A stretch of DNA of 64,000 nt from NCBI RefSeq assembly GCF_007971525.1, contig NZ_CP042437.1:868001-932000 (forward strand), read 5' to 3'. Source of the DNA: Mucilaginibacter ginsenosidivorax. GTDB taxonomy: Bacteria > Bacteroidota > Bacteroidia > Sphingobacteriales > Sphingobacteriaceae. The position numbers and the translations under genes were made by a program. The notes under the pieces are model-generated. The model was not told where the DNA came from. It searched no databases and saw only the letters and a list, made by a program, of their open reading frames with translations. Position 1 is the first letter of the stretch; every line of letters begins with the position of its first letter. Positions 1-8,653 of the stretch are shown one piece after another.

Positions 1-1
1 T

Positions 2-949
2 TTGGTTATCAGCGAAAAACTAATTCATTTAATGGGGGGCCAAATTAAAGTAAGCAGCCAGCTTGCACATGGTACCACGTTTAGCTTTAACATAAAAACC
101 AGGGTTGGGATAAAAACAAATTCAAGCAATTTTAAGCTGGATACCGCCAACCTGGAAAATAAACAGGTATTGGTAGTTGATGACAATGCAACCAATCGCA
201 ATATAATGGAAAACCAGCTAAAGCATTGGAAATTTATTCCTTTGATAGCCAGTTCCGGCGATGAGGCTTTAAGCATTTTAGCCGGCAATAACCAGATTGA
301 GCTTGTTATAACTGATATGCACATGCCGCAGATGGACGGCGCCCAGCTGGCCCGTAAAATAAAAGCCGCACACCCCACCCTGCCGCTCATATTACTAAGC
401 TCCATTGATAAACAAACCAAACGCGATTTTGACCTGTTTAACGTAATATTAACCAAGCCGGCCAAGCATAATATATTGCTTAAACATATTATAGATCAGT
501 TAAAAAATGATAAAACCATTGCAGCCGATCAAAAGCCTCAAAAAGATGCGCTATCAAAAGAACTGGCTATTAAATACCCATTAAACATTTTAATAGCCGA
601 AGACAATTTGATAAACCAAAAGGTAGCCAGGCAAATACTCAATAAAATGGGCTATCAGCCCGATATTGCTATAAACGGACGGGAAGCCGTTGATGCAGTG
701 GCAACAAAGCAGTACGATATTATCCTGATGGATATCCAGATGCCCGAAATGGACGGACTGGAAGCAACCCGTTACATCAGGAAAAACGCAGCCATTCAGC
801 CAATAATTATAGCCATGACAGCCAATGCTATGGTAGAAGACAAGGAAGCCTGCCTGCAAGCCGGCATGGACGATTACCTGAGCAAACCAATGAAGCTCAC
901 CGAAATTATTGGTATGCTGGAAAAATATGGAAAACAGGTGAATGCCTAA
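2..949 (+). CDS. Hybrid histidine kinase, C-terminal part (two receiver domains)
   Basis: This is the tail of a gene that begins before the window. The first 30 residues are the end of a HATPase domain (the GTTFSFNI stretch resembles the G2 box), so the apparent TTG start at base 2 is only the window edge. Two receiver domains follow. The first has acidic D60/D61, phosphoacceptor D105 and K152. The second has E200/D201, phosphoacceptor D244 in MDIQMPEMDG, T273 and K295. The second matches the receiver consensus better. No HPt domain follows, so phosphotransfer would end in the second receiver or go to a separate protein. It stops 111 bases before the next gene, which is unrelated. The sensor domain is outside the window, so the signal is unknown. 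Confidence 0.93.
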   Translation: MVISEKLIHLMGGQIKVSSQLAHGTTFSFNIKTRVGIKTNSSNFKLDTANLENKQVLVVDDNATNRNIMENQLKHWKFIPLIASSGDEALSILAGNNQIELVITDMHMPQMDGAQLARKIKAAHPTLPLILLSSIDKQTKRDFDLFNVILTKPAKHNILLKHIIDQLKNDKTIAADQKPQKDALSKELAIKYPLNILIAEDNLINQKVARQILNKMGYQPDIAINGREAVDAVATKQYDIILMDIQMPEMDGLEATRYIRKNAAIQPIIIAMTANAMVEDKEACLQAGMDDYLSKPMKLTEIIGMLEKYGKQVNA

Positions 950-1060
950 ATGCGACTAAACAAAATCAATTTCACGATTACCCGAACATTATCTTTCTGT
1001 TAAATAACGCACACAGTCAATCCAGCTAAATATTCCTTGATAATTTCGGGCAAAAAAGCC

Positions 1061-2275
1061 ATGAATTTTATATGCCGCCCGTTAATAGTTATTGCATTTA
1101 TACTAACATGCCTGTATGCCGGCGCGCAGACCCAAGCCTTAAAATTCAATGGCGGCAAGCGGGTGGTTATTATTATGTTTGATGGTTTTGGGATGAGTTA
1201 TTTTAATAACGCACCCATGCCTTATTTAAAAGGCATGATTCAAAAAGGCTTTTTTAAGCCGGTAAGCGCTTTAATGCCTACGGTTACCAACGCCAATAAT
1301 ACATCGATATGCACCAGTACTTTTCCCGAAGTTAACGGTATAAGCGGCAACTTTTTTTTGAACGACAAAGGCCGGGAGGAATTTATGGAAGATAAGCACC
1401 TGGTGCTTGCCCCTACTATTTTTCAAAAACTCAAAAAATATCATATTAAATCGGCACTGATATCGAGCAAAAAGAAAAGCACCACCCTGCTTTCTGAAGG
1501 CGCCGATATTGTGGTATCACCCGAAACTGCAGATACTTCATGGGTAAATAAAATTGGCAAACCCGACAGTATTTATAGCGCCGGGGTAAATTACTGGTCG
1601 ATGAAGGCGGCCATTTACCTATTGAATAATCGTAGGGATATTGGTTGTATTTACATTCACACTACCGATTATCCCATGCATACCTGGGCACCAACAGACA
1701 GCGGCTCGATAAAACATCTTCAAAACATGGATAACTACATCCGCCAGATTAACGAAGTTGCGCCGGATGTCACCATCCTGATCACGGCCGATCATGATGT
1801 AAACCATAAAAGCCGGTGTATTGATATTCAAAAAGCGCTGCTTGAACAGCACGTGAGGATAAAATTAGCGCTGAGCCCCGAAAAAGATAAATACTTTAAA
1901 CATCATCGTGGTTTTGGCGGGGCATCATACGTTTACTTAAACAATGCCATCGATTTACAAACGGTAAAAACGGCGCTATATCAATTAAAAGGAGTACAAA
2001 AGGTACTAACCCGTACCGAAGCAGCTAAACAATATCACTTGCCCCTTAATCGCATTGGCGATCTTATCGTCCTCGGCGATTCCACTACCGTTTTTGGCGA
2101 CCTCGAAAACCATGCTACCGAAGATTTACCGGCAACTTATCGCAGCCATGGCTCGGTTTATGAAATTAGTGTGCCGCTTATGATTCTTAATGCAAAGAAA
2201 CTCCCGCCACAATCATTCTTTAATTACAATAAAGATCTGGCTGCCTGGCTGATGGAAAAAAAGTATTGGCAGTAA
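1061..2275 (+). CDS. Secreted alkaline phosphatase superfamily enzyme, phosphonoacetate hydrolase-like
   Basis: This is a 404-residue protein of the type I phosphodiesterase/nucleotide pyrophosphatase family. I chose the ATG at 1061 because it opens a clear signal peptide ending near AGAQ; an upstream in-frame TTG at 1037 would add eight non-hydrophobic residues. The two-metal site expected for PhnA-type phosphonoacetate hydrolase is visible: D41 (FDGFG), nucleophile T81 (NNTSICTS), the D-x3-H pair in TTDYPMH, the DH pair in TADHDVNH and a late His in RSHGS. A Lys-rich KKK segment lies where PhnA holds its substrate lysines. The family also includes nucleotide pyrophosphatases, so the substrate is inference. 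The signal peptide implies periplasmic location. It appears to be a single-gene unit. Confidence 0.82.
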   Translation: MNFICRPLIVIAFILTCLYAGAQTQALKFNGGKRVVIIMFDGFGMSYFNNAPMPYLKGMIQKGFFKPVSALMPTVTNANNTSICTSTFPEVNGISGNFFLNDKGREEFMEDKHLVLAPTIFQKLKKYHIKSALISSKKKSTTLLSEGADIVVSPETADTSWVNKIGKPDSIYSAGVNYWSMKAAIYLLNNRRDIGCIYIHTTDYPMHTWAPTDSGSIKHLQNMDNYIRQINEVAPDVTILITADHDVNHKSRCIDIQKALLEQHVRIKLALSPEKDKYFKHHRGFGGASYVYLNNAIDLQTVKTALYQLKGVQKVLTRTEAAKQYHLPLNRIGDLIVLGDSTTVFGDLENHATEDLPATYRSHGSVYEISVPLMILNAKKLPPQSFFNYNKDLAAWLMEKKYWQ

Positions 2276-2360
2276 TAAAAAAAGTTTTACCTTTTGTCCC
2301 ATATCGAAATACAGCATCGTCGTAGCTTAAAATTCAATAAATCAACATAAAACAACCATT

Positions 2361-2822
2361 ATGGCCTTACCCAATATTTTTTCGCAGCCTGTTGCAGATG
2401 GCGTAATCCAGAGGATTAATACCCTTACGCCAACAACCACCCCGCAATGGGGTAAAATGAAAGTATCGCAAATGCTTGCACATTGTTGTGTATCGTACGA
2501 AATGGTTTACGAGCCGGAAAAACACCCCAAACCTAACGGCTTTATGAAGCTGATCCTGAAGCTGCTGGTCAAAAATAAAGTAGTAAGCGAAAAGCCTTAC
2601 AAACAAAATAGCCCCACTGCCCCAGCCTTCATCATCACCACCGAAAGAGATTTTGAGACGGAAAAAGCCAGGCTGATTGGCTACATCCAAAAAACGCAGC
2701 AACTGGGCGAAAAGGAGTTCGACGGAAAAATGTCGCATTCATTTGGGCCTTTAAAGATCGAAGAATGGAACAACATGTTTTATAAACATGTAAACCATCA
2801 CTTAACCCAGTTTGGGAGTTAA
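2361..2822 (+). CDS. DUF1569 / DinB-superfamily protein
   Basis: A 153-residue cytoplasmic protein without signal peptide. The predicted helical bundle carries a DinB-like metal triad: H41 in MLAHC and H143/H147 in the C-terminal KHVNHHLTQFG segment. DUF1569 proteins are common in Bacteroidota and have no agreed function; DinB relatives include metal-dependent thiol transferases. The gene stands alone, 85 bases after the phosphodiesterase gene, and ends convergently with the RNA-repair operon. Confidence 0.85.
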   Translation: MALPNIFSQPVADGVIQRINTLTPTTTPQWGKMKVSQMLAHCCVSYEMVYEPEKHPKPNGFMKLILKLLVKNKVVSEKPYKQNSPTAPAFIITTERDFETEKARLIGYIQKTQQLGEKEFDGKMSHSFGPLKIEEWNNMFYKHVNHHLTQFGS

Positions 2823-2856
2823 ATTTCCTGCTGATAAACGTTTACTTTTAAATAAG

Positions 2857-2889
2857 CAAGGCGGTTATCCTTAACTGGTAACCGCCTTG
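2857..2889. terminator. Hairpin between convergent genes
   Basis: A perfect 11-bp inverted repeat (CAAGGCGGTTA at 2857-2867, TAACCGCCTTG at 2879-2889) with an 11-base loop. It lies 35 bases after the DUF1569 stop and before the convergent HD-Pnk stop. There is no strong T-tract, so termination is plausible but not certain. Confidence 0.55.
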
Positions 2890-2939
2890 TCTGTCTACAG
2901 TCGGGTATACTAAAAAAACAGAAATTATATACCCAAACC

Positions 2940-2965
2940 CCGCCCCTTTAATTAATAAGGGGCGG
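2940..2965 (-). terminator. GC-rich hairpin overlapping the HD-Pnk stop codon
   Basis: An inverted repeat CCGCCCCTT (2940-2948) / AAGGGGCGG (2957-2965) brackets the stop codon of the HD-Pnk gene at 2952-2954. It probably ends or stabilises the RNA-repair transcript. A G-rich stretch, not a T-run, follows on the minus strand, which weakens the case for intrinsic termination. Confidence 0.45.
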
Positions 2966-4064
2966 AGTTATATTCAACCTGATGTGCTTCCCAAAGTGCG
3001 GGTACTTCCAACTTATCAATCAGCCTATCCAGTACAGCATCTGGTACAGCGGCATCGCGGCTTTTGTTTTGGCGGTGCAGATGGGTGTATGGTACTTCTA
3101 CATAAACTATCCTAACCCTGGCTTTATAGGTTGTAAATAAATCAACCAATTGCTGCCGCATTTGGCGGGTAGTGTTGGTGGCGTTCCATATAAAACCGGT
3201 TTGCTTACGCAGGTAAATCCTGGCCAGCTCTTTAGCCTCCTGTACTACCTGCCCATTACCAGACTTATCCGTTGGCGAAATTCCCCGCGCTGTCCTGATA
3301 TCGTCTAAGCACACCACCGGCATATCCGGGTAGTGTTTTTGAATAAACGTATTTTTACCCGCCCCCGGCAAGCCACTCATTAGTATTACTTCAAAGGCGG
3401 CCTGCTCAAAAGGTACATAATCCGCGTAGGCATCGTCGTGCTGCAGGTAATACATCATGGCATCGTCATTGGCAAAATTACGGGCAGTTCCCCAGCAGTT
3501 CTGCTCACGGCAAAAGGCTTCAAAACAGTCTACTTTAAAAAGCATTTCCTCCTGGTCGGTACAGGTACGCCCCAAAACATCGGCACGGGCCAATAAAGTA
3601 AGCCATTCAGTATTAACCTCCATGCTGGCCATAATCAATGCTTTTGCCGGGTCGGGTTTCTCAAACACCCAAAGCGGCAGGCCGTGGTAGCGCACCAAGC
3701 CCACTACTTGTTCCCTAACTGCAAACGGGGCGGGTACATCCCTGTACAAAATTTGCCTGGCCGTCATGGCGCCTTTACGCGCATGGCCGTTTGATGTAAT
3801 ACGCCCATCTGGCTCAACCACCGTGGTGCTGTATTTTTCAACATCATGCAATAGCGCAGCAGTCCATAATATCTCCTGCTCTTGTGCCGCCAATTGCCGG
3901 TACGCGGGTTGCGCAACCAGAGCTGCCAGCACCATTTGCGTGTGGATAGCCACGTTACCTTCCGCATGGTAAATGGGGTCTTGCTGCACCCCTTCCATCC
4001 TGCTTACCCATTCAAAACGGGTTGCCAGGCTGTCCCAGTCTTTACGTTCATTAATGGCCCACAT
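2952..4064 (-). CDS. HD-Pnk type RNA/DNA end-healing enzyme (HD phosphoesterase + polynucleotide kinase)
   Basis: A 370-residue protein with two parts. Residues 1-200 form an HD-type metal phosphohydrolase (H33, H41, H73-D74, D162) that in known HD-Pnk enzymes removes 2',3'-cyclic or 3' phosphates. Residues 225-370 form a P-loop 5'-OH kinase with Walker A GLPGAGKNT (231-239) and catalytic/metal D254-D255 (CLDDIR). The product would have healed RNA ends ready for ligation. I start it at 4064 because a strong AGGAGGT Shine-Dalgarno sits just upstream; an in-frame ATG at 4079 lies before that site and would add five residues. The start overlaps the end of the ligase gene by 14 bases, implying coupled translation. 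The family matches Runella slithyformis HD-Pnk (established knowledge). Confidence 0.9.
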   Translation of the reverse strand: MWAINERKDWDSLATRFEWVSRMEGVQQDPIYHAEGNVAIHTQMVLAALVAQPAYRQLAAQEQEILWTAALLHDVEKYSTTVVEPDGRITSNGHARKGAMTARQILYRDVPAPFAVREQVVGLVRYHGLPLWVFEKPDPAKALIMASMEVNTEWLTLLARADVLGRTCTDQEEMLFKVDCFEAFCREQNCWGTARNFANDDAMMYYLQHDDAYADYVPFEQAAFEVILMSGLPGAGKNTFIQKHYPDMPVVCLDDIRTARGISPTDKSGNGQVVQEAKELARIYLRKQTGFIWNATNTTRQMRQQLVDLFTTYKARVRIVYVEVPYTHLHRQNKSRDAAVPDAVLDRLIDKLEVPALWEAHQVEYNSAPY

Positions 4065-4758
4065 AGGTACCTCCTTCATTTTTTAAGCGGGCGCGTTTCC
4101 AGCTGCGCGTCCAGTGTTCGTCAGTTTTAACGTGCCCTTTGCGTACGTATTTAAATACGTTATGGGCAAAATCGTCAACAGCATAGCTGTTGGCGTTACG
4201 GGTAACAATACCCTCAATGGTTGTAGGCGCACCGGTAATAATATCGTGCGGTTCCAGCGTACCCCTACCCGCGGTTAAAGCCACTACGTCCCTTTCAAAA
4301 AGCTGCTGGTTTGCCGGTGTTGGTATAACAGCAAGCTCGGGCACGGTTGGCAGGCCTATCATTGCTGCATAAAACCGGGTTTCGTCCCAGCTTAGCCAGC
4401 GGTCATGCTCACGGATGCCAAATACATAAAAATGGTTGTCCAGGTTATGGTATTCGATGGAATGTACCGCGTAAAGGTTCTCTAAAAAAATCTCCAGGTC
4501 GCCCAGGTCATTTTTTACCAGTTGCCAAAAGCGGCGGATACTTTCTGTCCATGGCGAAACCGTTGGCGCGGCGTGCGACCGGGCAAAAACGCCATATTTC
4601 GACAGGCAATTATTTTCGCCATCCAGTTTTTCGGTATGTATCAATTGGGGTATCTGCTGCAGATGCCCCCAGTAGTCGTGCTGTATCCTGTCGTCGCTGG
4701 TAGTACCTGGCGAAAACGGGTAATGATACGTACGACCATATTTTTGTGAAATAGCCAT
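4051..4758 (-). CDS. RNA ligase family protein (end-sealing partner of HD-Pnk)
   Basis: A 235-residue ATP-dependent RNA ligase/nucleotidyltransferase. Motif I is EKLDG with nucleophile K44, which forms the ligase-AMP adduct. A FYVFGIREHDRW segment serves as motif IIIa, EGIVTR as motif IV, and VFKYVRKGH as motif V with two lysines. The in-frame ATG at 4824 would add 22 residues without family character; the protein from 4758 begins MAISQKYGRTYHYPF, so I use that. It is the first gene of a two-gene operon with HD-Pnk. Together they can heal (remove 3' phosphate, phosphorylate 5'-OH) and seal broken RNA. The target RNA is unknown. Confidence 0.88.
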   Translation of the reverse strand: MAISQKYGRTYHYPFSPGTTSDDRIQHDYWGHLQQIPQLIHTEKLDGENNCLSKYGVFARSHAAPTVSPWTESIRRFWQLVKNDLGDLEIFLENLYAVHSIEYHNLDNHFYVFGIREHDRWLSWDETRFYAAMIGLPTVPELAVIPTPANQQLFERDVVALTAGRGTLEPHDIITGAPTTIEGIVTRNANSYAVDDFAHNVFKYVRKGHVKTDEHWTRSWKRARLKNEGGTYVGH

Positions 4759-4961
4759 GTTGTAAAATTTAAGAAATGGAAATAGTAAATCTGTTTCCTC
4801 CCCGCGGGTGTTGGGGAAGATCATTAAACATTTTTTATGCTAATGAAATTACATGGCTCAAAGTGTTGACAGATTGATTTAATCTGCGGCAAATGTAGAA
4901 AAGATATTTTGAATTACGTACACGCTAAAACTTTGTATATTTCTGCCAAATTCTTTTTATC

Positions 4962-5726
4962 ATGGATGAAAACCACAGCCAACACGATGCCGATACCAAA
5001 GCCATCATCATTAGCGATGTCGAAAAATACGGATGCCATTTGGCGCTGGTAGAACCGGACAACTACCTTCCAGGTTTTGTTTACACTATTGGCTTATATA
5101 AAAATTATGGGCATCCAGAAATTATGTGTTTCGGGCTGAATGCCAACGTCATGGCCAGTATTTTAAATCATGTCAGGGATATAGCAAAAGATGGCGGCGC
5201 CATCCTTCCTAACATATTATATCCCGGCTATTTACAGGGTTACCAGGTTCAGTTTATTGAAGTTGATAAAGCCTTCTACCCCAATTACCTCGGTTATGCA
5301 AGCTGGTTCTACGGTTATAGCCATGATTACCCCGTTTTGCAATTGGTTTGGCCCGATAAACAGCAGCTATTCCCCTGGGATGAAGCTTTTAATCCGGCCT
5401 GGAGATTCAAACAACCACTTTTAGACAGAGATACCGGTTTTAAATTTTATGAGGAAAAAAACCTGGGTGTATATACTACAAAACAGGCATTTGAAGGTGA
5501 ACCAATATTATACGTTTACCATAACGAAGACGGCGACTGGCAGTTTCATACCAGCGACAACCCCGATTTAAATGATGCAAAGTTAGTATGCCTTGAAGAG
5601 ATTACCAAGCTCGATCCGACTATAAACGAGATATACCATTTGCAATATGGCTGGAGCGCGTGGAGAAGCAGCATTGATGAAAATTGGCAATATGCAGAAA
5701 GTGAACAGGAAGAGGGTACTGACTAA
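4962..5726 (+). CDS. DUF4262 domain protein
   Basis: A 254-residue soluble protein. The first 150 residues match the DUF4262 pattern (EKYGCHLALVEP, FVYTIGLYKNYGHPEI, HDYPVLQLVWPD). The C-terminal 70 residues (ILYVYHNEDGDWQFHTSD through QYGWSAWR) resemble the extra domain seen in many Bacteroidota copies. The function of the family is not established; some members sit with toxin/immunity loci. It is transcribed divergently from the RNA-repair operon with a 200-base gap. Confidence 0.82.
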   Translation: MDENHSQHDADTKAIIISDVEKYGCHLALVEPDNYLPGFVYTIGLYKNYGHPEIMCFGLNANVMASILNHVRDIAKDGGAILPNILYPGYLQGYQVQFIEVDKAFYPNYLGYASWFYGYSHDYPVLQLVWPDKQQLFPWDEAFNPAWRFKQPLLDRDTGFKFYEEKNLGVYTTKQAFEGEPILYVYHNEDGDWQFHTSDNPDLNDAKLVCLEEITKLDPTINEIYHLQYGWSAWRSSIDENWQYAESEQEEGTD

Positions 5727-5914
5727 TATTCTGTTCTTCTTAAGATAATTGACCTGCACATATATCATATTAGGAGTAAAATGTAATAAACCAAATCAAT
5801 TTATTACAGTCACATCTTTAAGTTTAACAACTAAGGCAACCTACCTGTTAAGTAAAACGTATTTTACATATCTACCTGTAATAAAACGGGACATCTATTA
5901 ATGTAAAGAATAAT

Positions 5915-6436
5915 ATGAAAAAGATCACGTATTCGTTAATTATCCTGCTGGTTATTAGCCTTTCGGCATTTGCCCTATCGCTTGTTACTTATAAAGTTAA
6001 AAGCCCTTATGAAGTTAAATTTGAGGGCGGTCGTATCAGTGGCAAATTCGAAACGCTAAAGGCCAATATCCAATTTGATAAAGCCGATCCCGGGCAATCA
6101 AAAATTTCGGCATCTATTGATGTGGAAAGCATTGCTACCGGTTTTTTTATCAAAAACAACCACGCCAAAGATGCCCTGGATGCCGACAATCATCCCACCA
6201 TCACCTTTAGTTCTACGGCGGTAAGCAAAAACGGTAACGCGTACCAGGCTGTAGGTAACCTAAACATGAAGGGCGTTACCAAGCCAGTTACCATTCATTT
6301 TACTTTTGATGATAAAGGCAACGAAGGCATATTTAAAGGCAACTTTAAAGTAAAGCCTAAAGATTTTAATATCACCCGTAACGGATCGCCCGACGAATTG
6401 ACAATTAGCTTAACTGTGCCTGTTAGTAAAGGGTAA
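5915..6436 (+). CDS. YceI family periplasmic protein
   Basis: A 173-residue protein with an N-terminal signal segment (residues 1-20) followed by one YceI lipocalin-like beta-barrel. Family marks are the VESIATG segment, HAKDALDADNHPTITF and the repeated GNLNMKGVTKPVTI pattern. YceI proteins bind polyisoprenoid or other lipidic molecules in the periplasm; the ligand here is unknown. It is a monocistronic gene closed by a hairpin. Confidence 0.92.
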   Translation: MKKITYSLIILLVISLSAFALSLVTYKVKSPYEVKFEGGRISGKFETLKANIQFDKADPGQSKISASIDVESIATGFFIKNNHAKDALDADNHPTITFSSTAVSKNGNAYQAVGNLNMKGVTKPVTIHFTFDDKGNEGIFKGNFKVKPKDFNITRNGSPDELTISLTVPVSKG

Positions 6437-6450
6437 TAGCAGGTACACAG

Positions 6451-6496
6451 CAAAAACGCCACGTTATATTCAGTTATGGCGGGGCGTTTTTGTTTT
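6451..6496 (+). terminator. Intrinsic terminator after the YceI gene
   Basis: A CAAAAACGCC arm at 6451-6460 and a GGGGCGTTTTTG arm at 6481-6492, followed by a short T-rich run, 14 bases after the YceI stop. Confidence 0.7.
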
Positions 6497-6551
6497 ATAC
6501 AGGCTACATCTGTTGCAGAGTTGAATAAGGAATAAACTTTTATATTTGACT

Positions 6552-6859
6552 ATGCCAAACAATAAGCCGCCCGTTCCTGGGAGATACATCGATCCTTTAC
6601 GGAAGCCCATATTTGAGAATTATTCAGTATTGCAGAATATACAAACCTATCAAAGGAGGAAAAAACAATGTACGACAGCAGCTTAAAATACAAATGGGAT
6701 AATAAGAATGTGTTGGACTATGCGGTTTCAACTGCAAAAGCAGAAGGTGAATATAAAAAGGCATTAGATATTGCCCGTGAATTAAAAAAGGAAGGCTTAG
6801 CTAATGAATTTATAGCAAGAACAACTAAACTCCCGATTGAAGAAATAGAAAAACTATAA
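6552..6859 (+). pseudogene. Remnant of an Rpn / PD-(D/E)XK nuclease family transposase
   Basis: Two pieces of one family lie in different frames. An ATG at 6552 opens a short frame reading MPNNKPPVPGRYIDPLRKPIF and ends at 6686; RYIDPL is the usual N-terminus of Rpn-type nuclease/putative transposases. In another frame, just before and through 6668-6859, the sequence reads EYTNLSKEEKTMYDSSLKY and continues to an ending KLPIEEIEKL, typical of the same family's C-terminus. The whole nuclease core of about 200 residues is missing. The 63-residue frame at 6668-6859, preceded by AAAGGAGG, could still be translated but would be only the C-terminal helices. The family assignment rests on recalled consensus. 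Confidence 0.7.
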
Positions 6860-6875
6860 ATATCCACCATTAAAA

Positions 6876-6909
6876 AAAAGGGGAGCGACAAAATCATCGC
6901 TCCCCTTTT
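6876..6909. terminator. Bidirectional intrinsic terminator
   Basis: A perfect 13-bp inverted repeat, AAAAGGGGAGCGA (6876-6888) and TCGCTCCCCTTTT (6897-6909), with an 8-base loop. A-run and T-run flanks fit termination in both directions, between the pseudogene and the convergent barrel gene. Confidence 0.85.
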
Positions 6910-6938
6910 AGTTTAGCTTTCTACTTTAAGCTTTTAGT

Positions 6939-7481
6939 TTACAACCCAAAGCCATAAGCTAAACGCAAAGCCACCAGGCCTGTGTGATAATCCTTCATGT
7001 AAAAATCCTCATACCGCGCACTCAGGTCCCAGTGTTTGTTTGCGTACCCTATTCGTCCGGCAAGGTCGCGCCTGTGAAAAGGTGCCCACCCTTGTCCATC
7101 TTCTAATTTTTCCCATGCTAAACCGCCTTCAACGCCAACGTAAACATTGGGTATAAAAAATTGTTTAACACCTATTTTAATCGGAATTTCGCCATAGCTG
7201 CCATACCTTTCGCCGGTAGTTGGGTTCTTCTTCGGAAAAAAGTGATATCCGCCTGCAGCAAATGTTACTGCGAAATTATTGGTAATTCCATATTGAAACT
7301 GCCCGGTGGCACCAAGCACAAAGTTTGTACCCAGCCGGGCAACACCGGTTGGCAAGCCGGTTTCGGCTCCCAGGCTAAATGTAAATTGTTTAGCCGCTAC
7401 TGTTTGTGCCTGCGTGTTTGTGGTAAAAAATATAGCTGAGGCAACAATTGAAACGGCTATTAATTTTGATAGAACTTTCAT
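6939..7481 (-). CDS. Small outer-membrane beta-barrel protein
   Basis: A 180-residue protein with a clear signal peptide (MKVLSKLIAVSIV... ending TQAQ). I use the ATG at 7481; the in-frame ATG at 7526 would put 15 polar residues before the signal. Alternating-residue strands with aromatic girdles (FTFSLGAETG, FQYGITNNFAVTFAAG, VYVGVEGGLAWEK) and the C-terminus LRLAYGFGL fit an 8-strand outer-membrane barrel of the OmpW/OprF-like type. No specific substrate can be read. It shares a 332-base divergent intergenic region with the phosphodiesterase gene. Confidence 0.75.
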   Translation of the reverse strand: MKVLSKLIAVSIVASAIFFTTNTQAQTVAAKQFTFSLGAETGLPTGVARLGTNFVLGATGQFQYGITNNFAVTFAAGGYHFFPKKNPTTGERYGSYGEIPIKIGVKQFFIPNVYVGVEGGLAWEKLEDGQGWAPFHRRDLAGRIGYANKHWDLSARYEDFYMKDYHTGLVALRLAYGFGL

Positions 7482-7813
7482 TTGACGTGGTTTTAGTAAA
7501 TAATCATTTACATGTATTACTGCCACTTTTACAAATACGTTGCCTGAGCCCGTTATTTTTTTCTTTATCCTGCCTCAACCATTTAAGCAAAAGGCTTTTT
7601 TAGCTAAACTTTACCACCATTACAAGCACGCAGAAGCATGAATAATTCATGAAGTAAATACGAAAATTTATTAACCGTGAATAACAATGTACCGCCAATT
7701 GTCGTATAAGAAGCCAGTATCAAACCCTTGTCGCGTTAAAAAACTATCATCATAATTAGGTAACATTTATGCAACATTGGACAGGTACATTTGGGGAAAC
7801 AAAAAAATTATCG
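7482..7813. promoter_or_regulatory. Divergent intergenic region with a 15-bp palindrome
   Basis: This 332-base stretch separates two divergent genes and must hold both promoters. It contains a perfect palindrome CATGAAT-A-ATTCATG at 7637-7651, a possible regulator site. I see no coding frame in it. Confidence 0.35.
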
Positions 7814-8653
7814 ATGCGAACAGCAATTTTTTGCCCTAAGCACCTTAAGTTATTGTTCCTGAGCCTGCTGATCTTTATCGGCCATAATGCCTACCCCCAA
7901 ATCCCCGCCATCTCTAACGGTTTTGCCCACAATGACTACTGGCATAAACGCCCTTTGTACGATGCTTTGGATAACGGTTTTACAAACATTGAGGCCGATG
8001 TATACTTAAGGAACAATAAACTCATTGTGGCGCATATCTTCCCTTTTTTAAAAAAACAAAGGACCCTGGAGCGCCTGTACCTGGCCCCCCTGATGGAATG
8101 TATCAACGGCACCAATAAAGAGATCAAATGCCCTACCTATCCGTTAACGCTCATGATCGACATAAAATCCGATGGCGCCAAAACCTACGAAGCATTACAA
8201 CTGCTACTTGAAAAGTATAAACCAATCCTCTCGGGTTACGACAATGGCATTTACACCCAGCGGCAGGTAACCGTTGTTATCACCGGCCATCGCCCGTACG
8301 GCTTGATTAAAGCTCAAAACAGCAGGATGGCTTTTATTGACGAAGATTTGATGCAGGTAAAACAGGATACCGTTTCAAGAAATTTATATCAAACTGCAAG
8401 CTGCAAATACTCACATCTGTTAAAATGGGATGGCAAAGGCGATTTTTCGCCTTTCGAAAGGCAACGCCTGCGTATGTATGTGCTGCTGGCCCACAAATTT
8501 GGCAAAAAAGTGAGGCTTTGGGCTTCGCCAGAGAACGAAGTGGTATGGCGCGAATTACTAAACTGCGGCGTAGACCTCATTAATACCGATAGACTGGTTG
8601 AACTTAAAAACTTTTTACAGGCAGGCACTAAAAGCTATGCAAAAGTTGATTGA
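7814..8653 (+). CDS. Secreted PLC/GDPD-like phosphodiesterase
   Basis: A 279-residue protein of the PLC-like phosphodiesterase superfamily. From the ATG at 7814 it begins with a signal peptide ending near NAYPQ; the upstream in-frame ATG at 7769 would put 15 polar residues ahead of it. The metal/acid-base signature is H39-N40-D41 (AHNDY), E60 and D62 (NIEADV), and H74 (VAHIF), the order found in glycerophosphodiester phosphodiesterases and Aim6-like proteins. The C-terminal VRLWASPENEVVW motif is also typical of a GDPD barrel. Substrate unknown. Monocistronic. Confidence 0.78.
   Translation: MRTAIFCPKHLKLLFLSLLIFIGHNAYPQIPAISNGFAHNDYWHKRPLYDALDNGFTNIEADVYLRNNKLIVAHIFPFLKKQRTLERLYLAPLMECINGTNKEIKCPTYPLTLMIDIKSDGAKTYEALQLLLEKYKPILSGYDNGIYTQRQVTVVITGHRPYGLIKAQNSRMAFIDEDLMQVKQDTVSRNLYQTASCKYSHLLKWDGKGDFSPFERQRLRMYVLLAHKFGKKVRLWASPENEVVWRELLNCGVDLINTDRLVELKNFLQAGTKSYAKVD

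Noticed and set aside
4758-4824. RNA ligase start at 4824
   Set aside because: The 22 added residues have no family character; MAISQKYGRTYHYPF at 4758 is the natural N-terminus.
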